A stretch of DNA of 64,000 nt from VBDM01 sp964430565 (lineage in GTDB: Bacteria; Pseudomonadota; Gammaproteobacteria; Burkholderiales; SG8-39), in contig CAYSFD010000051.1 in NCBI GenBank assembly GCA_964430565.1, positions 370,371-434,370 on the forward strand. The letters run 5' to 3'. Both the position numbers and the translations under genes were made by a program. This document shows, piece after piece, positions 57,172 through 64,000 of this stretch; position 1 is the stretch's first letter; each line of letters starts with the position of its first letter. Below the pieces are notes generated by a model, which saw only the letters and a list, made by a program, of their open reading frames with translations, had not been told where the DNA came from and made no database searches.

Positions 57172-58811
57172 GGTTTTGTTACGATCACGCGGCGCGCGTC
57201 GCGCGCGACGATCCGCATGGATAGAGGATGGGTTTCGAGAAAGCCGGCAAGGAAGTGCGAGTTGAACATGGCGAATGCCTCCGGGTCGCCTTCCCAGGCG
57301 CGCGCGAATGCCGCCGAGTCCGGCAGGAAACTCTTTGGCTCCCAAGCGATCGGTTGCGCCAGCTCGTCCTTAAAGCCGACCATGGTTACAGTCCGGCCCA
57401 GGTAAAACAACAAGGTGTGGTCGAAGGCGTGCACCACGTAAAAGGGGACGTCCGGTTTGAGTTGGTCCCGGATTTTCTGGACGATATGATACGCGGAATA
57501 GGCGGGTGAAAGCTCTTCATACCCCGATGTCGCGACTTGCACCGAGACAAAACCTCCTAATGCAAGCGCAAGAGCCGCGGCTTGAGGGCGTGCGTGAAGC
57601 GCGAGCCAGGCGGAGACGGCGGCTGCGGCGAGAAGTACGACGGCCGCGGCAAGCAGCCAGGAAGTGTAGTCGGCGAGCAGCTCGGCCGGAAGGCGGCCCG
57701 TTGCAAAGCGCAACACCTGCGACGCTGCCGTTGCCAGGGCGAGTGCAAGCAGACCGGCGACGGCGGCCTGCGCGAGCGCGAAGCGCGGGCCTGAGGAGGC
57801 GAGTGTGCTCCCGATGAGCAGCGCCAGCGCCGGAAAGATCGGCAGGATATAGGAGGCGAGTTTCGAACCGGACGCGGAAAAGAACACAAAGACGAGAGCG
57901 CACCACAAAAGCAGGAAACGCTTCGGCTGGAATGCGGCATCCGGCGAGCGCCTCCACGCGCGCCAGAGCGCGGGAAACAGACTCAGGATCCAGGGAAGAA
58001 CGCCGGCGAGCAACACCGGGATGAAATACCAGGCCGGCTCGTCGCGCCTGTGTACCCGGGTGAGGAAGCGCTCAAAGTGCTCGTGGATGAAGAAGAAACG
58101 AAAAAACTCCGGATTGACGATCGAAACGGCCACGAACCACGGTGCGGCAATCGCGAGGAACAGCAAGGCGCCGGGTGCGACGTGCAGGCGCGCGAGGATC
58201 TTCCAGTCGCGCTCGACCAGGACGTAGAGCGCTACCGCGCCTGCGGGAAGAACGATCCCGATCAGGCCCTTGCTCAGCACCGCGAGTGCGGCCGCGGCCC
58301 AGGCCAGGAGCATCCAGCGGCGGCGTTCAGCTTCGCTCGCTTGGTCGCGCTGCGCGAGGGCGATAGAGAATACCGAAGCCGACATGAACAGGGTGAGCCC
58401 CATGTCGAGCGTGAGCATGTGGCCGATGGAAACGTAGATCGCGCTGCTTGCGACAACCGCCGCCCCGTACAGGCCCGCAGGCGGACCGAGTAAGCGGTTG
58501 CCGAACCAGAATACGAGCAGCACGCCGAAAAAACCGGTGAGCCCCGGCCAAAGCCGCGCCGCCCACTCGGTCTGCCCGAACGCGCTGAACGCCGCAGCGG
58601 TCGCCCAGTACTGCAGCGCCGGTTTCTCGAAGTACTTGTATCCGTTCAGTCGCGGCGTGAGCCAGTCGCCGCTCGCAACCATCTCGCGGGGAATTTCCGC
58701 GTAGCGGCCTTCGTCGGACTTGGCAAGATGCCTGTAGCCGAGATTGCAGAACCAGGCGGCCGCAAACGCGACAAACAGGATCAACAGCCCGCGCCGTGAA
58801 ATCTTTTCCAT
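57168..58811 (-). CDS. arnT: Lipid A aminoarabinose transferase-like GT39 glycosyltransferase
   Basis: The 547-residue integral membrane protein has about 12 helices and the GT39/ArnT motif YRHLAKSDEGRYAEIPREMVASGDWLTPRLNGYKYFEKPALQYW, with the catalytic acidic residue in DEGRYAE, then WPGLTGFFGVLLVFWFGNRLLG. It attaches the 4-amino-arabinose to lipid A phosphates in the periplasm, causing resistance to cationic peptides. It overlaps the SMR gene and is the first gene of the eight-gene Arn string. Confidence 0.9.
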   Translation of the reverse strand: MEKISRRGLLILFVAFAAAWFCNLGYRHLAKSDEGRYAEIPREMVASGDWLTPRLNGYKYFEKPALQYWATAAAFSAFGQTEWAARLWPGLTGFFGVLLVFWFGNRLLGPPAGLYGAAVVASSAIYVSIGHMLTLDMGLTLFMSASVFSIALAQRDQASEAERRRWMLLAWAAAALAVLSKGLIGIVLPAGAVALYVLVERDWKILARLHVAPGALLFLAIAAPWFVAVSIVNPEFFRFFFIHEHFERFLTRVHRRDEPAWYFIPVLLAGVLPWILSLFPALWRAWRRSPDAAFQPKRFLLLWCALVFVFFSASGSKLASYILPIFPALALLIGSTLASSGPRFALAQAAVAGLLALALATAASQVLRFATGRLPAELLADYTSWLLAAAVVLLAAAAVSAWLALHARPQAAALALALGGFVSVQVATSGYEELSPAYSAYHIVQKIRDQLKPDVPFYVVHAFDHTLLFYLGRTVTMVGFKDELAQPIAWEPKSFLPDSAAFARAWEGDPEAFAMFNSHFLAGFLETHPLSMRIVARDARRVIVTKP

Positions 58812-58935
58812 GTTTTCAGGTGGGTCTGAGAAAGGTCGTCTGTCGCGACCGCCAGCTTTCCAATTTCGCCATGGCTTTCATATTAGAATACCGGCGCATT
58901 TCCCGCACACTCCCCGTCGAAGAAGAATATCGCAC

Positions 58936-60321
58936 TTGAATAATCGATGCGCCGTGCAGGTCTTCGCGGGGCTCGTTGCACTTTGCGCCGCCCTCTCGGC
59001 CCCGCCGGCGGCGGCGACCAGCGATTTCCTCTCAGACATTGTCGGCAACGGCAGCGCAGGGATCGGCGCCGCGCTGCGCCTAGAGCAATCCCTCTATCGC
59101 GGCACGGGAATGCGCCTCGATCTGCTCCCTGTGTATCTGTACGAAGGCGATACCGTCTATCTGCACTCCTACCGGGCCGGGCTCAAGTTTGCTCTCGATC
59201 ATGACAAACGCGTGGACCTGTTCCTGTCGCATCGCTTCGAGGGCTATCCCCTCGAGGACATTCCGCCAAGTCTCGTCGGGATGGCCGTGCGGAATTCCGG
59301 GACCGACGTTGGGGTGAGCTACGAGCAGCGTTTCGCCTGGGGCAAGCTGTTCGGCGAGTATCTCCACGACAGTTCCGGCGCCTCATCAGGAAGCGAGCTT
59401 CGGCTCGGCACCAGCTACGAGCGGCGCAGGGGTCGCACGACCTTGATGCCGTATTTCATGCTCGCCGCGCGCGATGCAAAGCTCAACAACTACTATTACG
59501 GCGTGCTGCCTTCCGAGTCTACCCCGGACCGGCCCGCCTACGAGCCCGGCGGCGGCGTCAACGCAACCTTGGGCTTGAACGCACGCTACGACCTTACCAA
59601 CCACTGGCATTTCCTCGCCGGCATTTCGGCCACGCGCTGGGCCGGCGGCGTGCGCCACAGCCCGATCGTGGAGGATCGGCTGCAGCTCTCAGGATACGGC
59701 GGGTTTGCCTACGAATTCGAGCAGAGCCCGCCGAAACCCGGCTGGGACCACCTCCCGCTGATCTTCAAGGTGTTTCACGGCAACTCGAGCGACTGCAACC
59801 TCATGAAGATCATGGTGTTGACCTGTACCGCAACCAATACGAGCGATCCGACGAGTGTCGATTCGGTCGAGATCGGCCGCCCGTTCTCCGAAGAGCCGCA
59901 CGGCTGGCCCGTCAGCATCATCGGGTATCTCGGCCTGCTGCGCCACGACGAGGGCGGGATCCAGCCGGATTTCTGGCAAGTCAATGTCTATCTGAAGGCG
60001 TTCTTCTGGGGATTTCCCTGGAGCGAGCGGGTGCGCACGCGAATCGGCTTCGGCGCGGGCCTTTCCTACGCCCAATCCGTGCCCTACGCCGAAGCGAACG
60101 ACCCGGAGAACAAGAACGGCAACACCACCAAGCTGATCCAGTATCTCGATCCGACCATCGACGTCAGCGTGGGAGACATTTTCGGGTGGAAAGCGCACCG
60201 CGATACCTACATCGGCCTCGGGGTCAGCCATCGCTCGGGCGTCTTCAAGGCGATCCAGCTCTACGACAATGTGTACGGCGGGTCAAACTACATCTACACT
60301 TACGTCGAGTGGAGGATGTAG
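58936..60321 (+). CDS. MipA/OmpV-like outer membrane protein with extended C-terminal domain
   Basis: The likely start is the TTG at 58936, giving about 461 residues with a signal peptide (VFAGLVALCAALSAPPAAA). The middle has the MipA beta-barrel pattern (RLDLLPVYLYEGDTVYLHSYRAGLKFAL, YEQRFAWGKLFGEYLHDSSGASSGSELRLG). The C-terminal half has GWPVSIIGYLGLLRHDEGGIQPDFWQVNVYLKAFFWGFPWSERVRTRIGFGAGLSYA, then LDPTIDVSVGDIFGW and DTYIGLGVSHRSGVFKAIQLYDNVYGGSNYIYTYVEWRM. It probably sits in the outer membrane, divergent from the Arn operon. Its role is unknown. Confidence 0.75.
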   Translation: MNNRCAVQVFAGLVALCAALSAPPAAATSDFLSDIVGNGSAGIGAALRLEQSLYRGTGMRLDLLPVYLYEGDTVYLHSYRAGLKFALDHDKRVDLFLSHRFEGYPLEDIPPSLVGMAVRNSGTDVGVSYEQRFAWGKLFGEYLHDSSGASSGSELRLGTSYERRRGRTTLMPYFMLAARDAKLNNYYYGVLPSESTPDRPAYEPGGGVNATLGLNARYDLTNHWHFLAGISATRWAGGVRHSPIVEDRLQLSGYGGFAYEFEQSPPKPGWDHLPLIFKVFHGNSSDCNLMKIMVLTCTATNTSDPTSVDSVEIGRPFSEEPHGWPVSIIGYLGLLRHDEGGIQPDFWQVNVYLKAFFWGFPWSERVRTRIGFGAGLSYAQSVPYAEANDPENKNGNTTKLIQYLDPTIDVSVGDIFGWKAHRDTYIGLGVSHRSGVFKAIQLYDNVYGGSNYIYTYVEWRM

Positions 60322-60388
60322 GGGCAATCGGCCAGCCTTCTCGAACTCAGGCCGCCGATGGTCTTTCGCGGGAATGACGAGTGGGTTT

Positions 60389-60760
60389 TTACCCGAGCAG
60401 GAGCGCCGCCGCTACATTGCGCCCCTCTGCAAGGAGGATGTTGTAGGTTCGGCAGGCGGCCTGGGCATCCATCACCTCCAGCCCGACCCTGGATTGATCA
60501 AGTCCACGCATGACCTCCGGGCGAGGAAAACGCAGCCGGGCGCCCGTGCCGAGAAGGATGATCTCGCATCCCAGATCGGCGAGTGGGGCAAGATGCTCCG
60601 GTGCGAGCGCCTCGAAAGTCGTCGCGGCCCAGTCCGAGATGATCCGATCGGGAAGCACGACGACGCTCCTCTCGATGCGCTGGTCGTTGACCATCACGTA
60701 GCCGCTGCCGTAGCCGGTGAACGTGTTGAGCGCTGAGGCCGTCTCGCGATGCAGTTTCAA
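60389..60760 (-). CDS. Mth938-like domain protein (DUF498 family)
   Basis: The 123-residue protein has YGSGYVMVNDQRIERSVVVLPDRIISDWAATTFEALAPEHLAPL, then DLGCEIILLGTGARLRFPRPEVM and AACRTYNILLAEGRNVAAALLLG, the whole Mth938/DUF498 fold (related to NDUFAF3). Function in bacteria is unclear; relatives are implicated in respiratory complex I assembly. It converges with the MipA-like gene and lies divergent to alaC. Confidence 0.88.
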   Translation of the reverse strand: MKLHRETASALNTFTGYGSGYVMVNDQRIERSVVVLPDRIISDWAATTFEALAPEHLAPLADLGCEIILLGTGARLRFPRPEVMRGLDQSRVGLEVMDAQAACRTYNILLAEGRNVAAALLLG

Positions 60761-60830
60761 GTTTGCCGGTACTGTAAGTGTCCGGTAACATTACCACTTT
60801 TTGCGCTGCAGCGCGGCTCAAGGCTGAACT

Positions 60831-62039
60831 GTGGGCGCGTATCCGGTCCCCGCCATGAGAGAGTTTTCCCGCATCAATCGCCTTCCGCCCTACGTCTTCA
60901 ACATCACCAACGAATTGAAGATGGCGGCGCGGCGCGCCGGCGAGGATGTGATCGACATGAGCATGGGCAACCCGGACGGCCCCACGCCTGCTCACATCGT
61001 CGCCAAACTCATCGAAGCCGCTCAGCGCGGCGACACGCACGGCTACTCGGTATCGAAGGGCATTCCGCGTCTGCGCCGCGCGATCTCCGCTTGGTACCAA
61101 AGGCGCTACGGCGTCGAGTTCGACCCCGAATCGGAGGCGATCGTCACCATCGGCTCGAAGGAGGGTCTCGCGCACCTGATGCTCGCATGCCTGGACCGCG
61201 GCGACACCGTGCTCGTGCCCAATCCGAGTTATCCGATTCACATTTACGGCGCGATCATCGCCGGCGCCGACATTCGCTCGGTGCGCATGACGGCGGACGT
61301 GGATTTTTTCGAGGAACTCGAGCGCGCGATCCGCGAGCTCATCCCCAAGCCGAAGATGCTGGTGGTTGGATTTCCGTCGAATCCGACCGCGAGATGCGTC
61401 GAGCTGGAGTTTTTCGAGCGCGTCATCGCCCTCGCCAAGGCCCACGACATCCTGGTCGTGCACGACCTGGCCTACGCCGACATCACCTTCGACGGCTGGA
61501 AGGCGCCCTCCATCATGCAGGTTCCCGGCGCGCGCGACATCGCCGTGGAATTCTTCACCATGTCGAAGAGCTACAACATGGCGGGTTGGCGGATCGGCTT
61601 CATGGTCGGGAACAAGGAGCTGGTCAACGCGCTCGCGCGCATCAAAAGCTACCACGACTACGGCAGCTTCACGCCGATCCAGGTGGCGTCGATCGTTGCG
61701 CTCGAGGGCCCGCAGGATTGCGTCGAGGAACATCGCATGAAGTACCAGAAGAGGCGCGACGTGATGGTGAAGGGCCTGCACGAGATCGGCTGGATGGTCG
61801 AGAATCCCAAGGCTTCGATGTACATCTGGGCGAAGATTCCCGATGCGTACGCCAAGCTCGGCTCGCTCGAATTCGCGAAGAAAATACTGCGCGACGCCAA
61901 AGTCGCCGTCTCGCCGGGAATCGGCTTCGGCGACTACGGGGACGATTATGTGCGCATCGCGCTGATAGAGAACGAGGCGAGATCGCGTCAGGCGATCCGC
62001 GGCGTCAAGGACATGTTCCGGAAGGATGGGTTGCCGTGA
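60831..62039 (+). CDS. alaC: Alanine-synthesising aminotransferase AlaC
   Basis: The 402-residue PLP enzyme has INRLPPYVFNITNELKMAARRAGEDVIDMSMGNPDGPTP, the AlaC opening, VVGFPSNPTARCVELEFFERVIALAKAHDILVVHDLAYADITFDGWK, and the PLP lysine in EFFTMSKSYNMAGWRIGFMVG. It transfers amino groups from glutamate to pyruvate to make alanine. The start may be GTG at 60831 or ATG at 60855 (MREFSRIN...), the latter matching the family better. It overlaps the GNAT gene by four bases. Confidence 0.9.
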   Translation: MGAYPVPAMREFSRINRLPPYVFNITNELKMAARRAGEDVIDMSMGNPDGPTPAHIVAKLIEAAQRGDTHGYSVSKGIPRLRRAISAWYQRRYGVEFDPESEAIVTIGSKEGLAHLMLACLDRGDTVLVPNPSYPIHIYGAIIAGADIRSVRMTADVDFFEELERAIRELIPKPKMLVVGFPSNPTARCVELEFFERVIALAKAHDILVVHDLAYADITFDGWKAPSIMQVPGARDIAVEFFTMSKSYNMAGWRIGFMVGNKELVNALARIKSYHDYGSFTPIQVASIVALEGPQDCVEEHRMKYQKRRDVMVKGLHEIGWMVENPKASMYIWAKIPDAYAKLGSLEFAKKILRDAKVAVSPGIGFGDYGDDYVRIALIENEARSRQAIRGVKDMFRKDGLP

Positions 62040-62479
62040 CTCGGATAGTCGAAATCACCGACGAACGAGGCGCAATCGTTGCCCCGGACTGGTTGAAGAA
62101 AGCCCAGGCCGTGCACCGCCAGCTGCGCACCGCGCTGCCCGCCGATTACGAGGCGAAGATGAAGCGTGTCTTCGCCGGCGGCGCGCGCATGTGCGTCGCA
62201 GTCGAAGGCTATGAGGTCGCGGGCGTTGCCGTGTATCGGATGTACGAAAACACCTTCTCCGGAAAGCAACTCTACGTGGACGATCTTGTCACCGACGAGC
62301 GATGCCGCTCGAACGGAATCGGCCGCGAGTTGCTCGGCTACCTGGAACAAAAGGCGCGTGCGGCGAAATTCGACAACTTGTCACTCGACTCGGGCACCCA
62401 GCGCCAGCAGGCGCACAAGTTTTATTTTCGCGAGAGCATGGTCGTGACCTCGTTTCACTTCGCCAAGAAACTGACATGA
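62036..62479 (+). CDS. GNAT family N-acetyltransferase
   Basis: From the GTG at 62036 the product has 147 residues: FAGGARMCVAVEGYEVAGVAVYRMYEN, then LYVDDLVTDERCRSNGIGRELLGYLEQKAR with the acetyl-CoA binding R/Q-x-x-G-x-G/A motif (RSNGIG), and a final LDSGTQRQQAHKFYFRESM. Substrate unknown. It is embedded between alaC and hom with four-base overlaps on both sides, so all three form one translation-coupled operon. Confidence 0.85.
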   Translation: MTRIVEITDERGAIVAPDWLKKAQAVHRQLRTALPADYEAKMKRVFAGGARMCVAVEGYEVAGVAVYRMYENTFSGKQLYVDDLVTDERCRSNGIGRELLGYLEQKARAAKFDNLSLDSGTQRQQAHKFYFRESMVVTSFHFAKKLT

Positions 62480-63798
62480 AACCCATCAAGGTGGGGCTGC
62501 TCGGCATCGGCACGGTAGGCGGCGGCACCTGGGCGGTGCTCGAGCGCAACCGCGAGGAGATCTCGCGCCGCGCCGGACGCGCCATCGAAATCAGCGTTAT
62601 CGCCGACAAGGATCTGGAGAAGGCGAAGCGGCTCGCCGGGGGAAAGGCGCGCACCACGGCTGACGCCTTCGAAGTCGTACGCGATCCCGAGATCGACATC
62701 GTGATCGAGCTGATCGGCGGGGTCACCATCGCCAAGGACCTCGTGCTCGCGGCGATCGAGAACGGCAAGCATGTAGTGACGGCGAACAAGGCGCTGCTCG
62801 CGACCCACGGCAACGAGATTTTCGCCGCTGCGCAAAAGAAGGGCGTGATGGTTGCGTTCGAAGGCGCCGTGGCGGGCGGGGTTCCCATCATCAAGGCGCT
62901 GCGCGAGGGTCTCACCGCGAACCGCATCGAATGGATCGCCGGAATCATCAACGGCACCTCGAATTTCATCCTGTCGGAAATGCGCGAGAAAGGCCTCGCA
63001 TTCGACACCGTGCTGAAGGAAGCGCAAAAACTCGGCTACGCAGAGACCGACCCGAGCTTCGACATCGATGGCGTGGACGCCGCGCACAAGCTGACCATCA
63101 TGGCGGCAATCGCTTTCGGCGTCCCGATGCAATTCGACAAGTGCTACAAGGAGGGCATCTCGAAGCTCACGCAAGGAGACATACGCTACGCCGAGCAGCT
63201 CGGCTACCGGATCAAGCTGCTCGGGATCACCAAGCGCACCCGTGTCGAAAATGAGGAGGGCATCGAGCTACGCGTGCACCCGACGCTGATCCCCACGCGC
63301 CGCCTCATCGCGAATGTCGAGGGCGTGATGAACGCGGTGCTGGTGAAGGGCGACGCCGTCGGCCCGACCCTGTATTACGGCGCCGGGGCGGGCGCCGAAC
63401 CCACCGGTAGCGCCGTGGTCGCGGACCTCGTGGATGTCACGCGCCTGCACACCGCGGACCCCGACCATCGCGTACCGCATCTCGCGTTCCGGTCCGACCG
63501 CATGTCGGACATCAGGATTCTCCCGATGGAGGAGGTGGTGACCTCCTACTACCTGAGGATGCGGGTGCAGGACCGCCCGGGTGTGCTTGCCGACATCACG
63601 CGAATCCTCGCCGATGCGTCCATTTCCATCGGTGCGATGATCCAGCGGGAACCGGCGGAAGGCGAGGACCAGGTGGATATCATCATGCTCACCCATCAAA
63701 CCCGGGAAAAGGACGTCAATTCTGCGATGAAGAAGATCGAGGAGCTGCCCGTCGTTACCGGACGCGTGACGCGCATCCGATTGGAGGAACTGCAGTGA
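62476..63798 (+). CDS. hom: Homoserine dehydrogenase
   Basis: The 440-residue protein has the NAD(P) fold IKVGLLGIGTVGGGTWAVLERN, VTANKALLATHG, FEGAVAGGVPIIKALREGLTANRIEWIAGIINGTSNFILSEM with substrate residues, ETDPSFDIDGVDAAHKL, and a C-terminal ACT domain (about 350-425; YLRMRVQDRPGVLADITRILADASISI) for feedback by threonine. It reduces aspartate semialdehyde to homoserine for threonine and methionine synthesis. It is downstream of alaC and the GNAT gene. Confidence 0.95.
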   Translation: MKPIKVGLLGIGTVGGGTWAVLERNREEISRRAGRAIEISVIADKDLEKAKRLAGGKARTTADAFEVVRDPEIDIVIELIGGVTIAKDLVLAAIENGKHVVTANKALLATHGNEIFAAAQKKGVMVAFEGAVAGGVPIIKALREGLTANRIEWIAGIINGTSNFILSEMREKGLAFDTVLKEAQKLGYAETDPSFDIDGVDAAHKLTIMAAIAFGVPMQFDKCYKEGISKLTQGDIRYAEQLGYRIKLLGITKRTRVENEEGIELRVHPTLIPTRRLIANVEGVMNAVLVKGDAVGPTLYYGAGAGAEPTGSAVVADLVDVTRLHTADPDHRVPHLAFRSDRMSDIRILPMEEVVTSYYLRMRVQDRPGVLADITRILADASISIGAMIQREPAEGEDQVDIIMLTHQTREKDVNSAMKKIEELPVVTGRVTRIRLEELQ

Positions 63799-63802
63799 GG
63801 CG

Positions 63803-64000
63803 TCATCTCCCGCGATTGTCGAGCTCCTTGGTCGCGTACTTCAATATGCCCCGGCCGTCGAAATAGAGCGTTGATCGCATGCGAGTCTGGTAGTCCAGGT
63901 ACCGGTAGTTCCAGATTTCTTCGTCCTTCTGCGGGACGGCGAGCCTCCATGGAGGCTTGCCGACGCGCTTCTGCACCTCCTCCTGGGTCATTCCCGGCTT
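63803..64000 (-). CDS. BamE/SmpA-OmlA-domain protein, C-terminal part (cut by window edge)
   Basis: The minus-strand frame from the window edge reads KPGMTQEEVQKRVGKPPWRL, then EEIWNYRYLDYQTRMRSTLYFDGRGILKYATKELDNRGR and stop. The G-x-s-x-x-x-V-x-x-x-x-G-x-P pattern and the YFDGRG turn fit the SmpA/OmlA (BamE-like) fold. Because the start lies outside the window, whether there is a lipoprotein signal cannot be seen. Its stop is only four bases from the stop of hom, convergent. Confidence 0.6.
   Translation of the reverse strand, partial: KPGMTQEEVQKRVGKPPWRLAVPQKDEEIWNYRYLDYQTRMRSTLYFDGRGILKYATKELDNRGR

Noticed and set aside
60395..60420. Possible terminator between the MipA-like and Mth938-like genes
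   Set aside because: The pairing near GGGTTTTTACCC is too short to form a convincing hairpin with a T-tail.
1..64000. Prophage or transposon
   Set aside because: No structural phage genes, integrases or transposases are seen; the mobile signals are confined to integron-type sites, the repeat-bounded toxin-antitoxin pair and REP units.

Overview
This window is GC-rich chromosomal DNA that most resembles a betaproteobacterium. Support for this is the order dapA-bamC-metallo-beta-lactamase, the string yciB-bolA-parvulin, the pair alaC-homoserine dehydrogenase, an Mla-type lipid transporter whose permease carries a STAS domain, and two TRAP-type transporters. I cannot name the genus.

Layout. 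Positions 1-1800 hold debris and small genes: the start of an AbiEi-like antitoxin gene, the amputated 3' end of an acyl-CoA synthetase gene, a SemiSWEET gene, maiA, and a toxin-antitoxin pair whose PIN toxin is broken. Positions about 1968-8938 form an accessory island that reads as an integron cassette array without an integrase (a CALIN). All its genes lie on the minus strand. They are separated by attC sites whose outer boxes match from one end of each cassette to the other. The cassettes encode an EVE-like/HNH protein, a NucS-like PD-(D/E)XK protein, a uracil-DNA-glycosylase-like protein, a two-gene cassette (small basic protein plus a PLD-like protein), a DUF6946-like protein, an Mrr-type restriction endonuclease and a frameshifted DUF6883/DUF4926 pair. 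Nearly all cargo looks nuclease- or defence-related. The array lies just downstream of a tRNA-Arg(CCU) gene in the same transcriptional direction.

Positions 9225-12821 are an MCE/Mla phospholipid transport operon. Positions 12855-15240 carry a DUF924 gene, a Fic gene and a Phd/VapC pair. Positions 15322-27700 are mostly housekeeping: hydrolase-OsmC fusion, methyltransferase, dapA, bamC, metallo-hydrolase, ribosomal oxygenase, peroxiredoxin, SlyD-like PPIase, glutamate-synthase-like enzyme, Nnr and a DctQM TRAP permease. Positions 27820-31173 carry the TRAP binding protein and an L-2-hydroxyglutarate oxidase gene. The 3' end of the oxidase gene is duplicated on the far side of an inserted MNT/HEPN toxin-antitoxin pair.

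Positions 31347-42446 hold a DMT transporter overlapping a 5-oxoprolinase, a very unusual coiled-coil/AsmA fusion, and purL. Positions 42509-49185 hold an AT-richer fatty acid desaturase, a TAXI-TRAP transporter, and the parvulin-bolA-yciB-methyltransferase string. After phoH comes a full lipid A aminoarabinose (Arn) operon at 50875-58811, with ArnA split into two proteins, next to a MipA-like outer membrane protein. The window ends with an Mth938-like gene, alaC, a GNAT gene, homoserine dehydrogenase and the end of a BamE-like gene.
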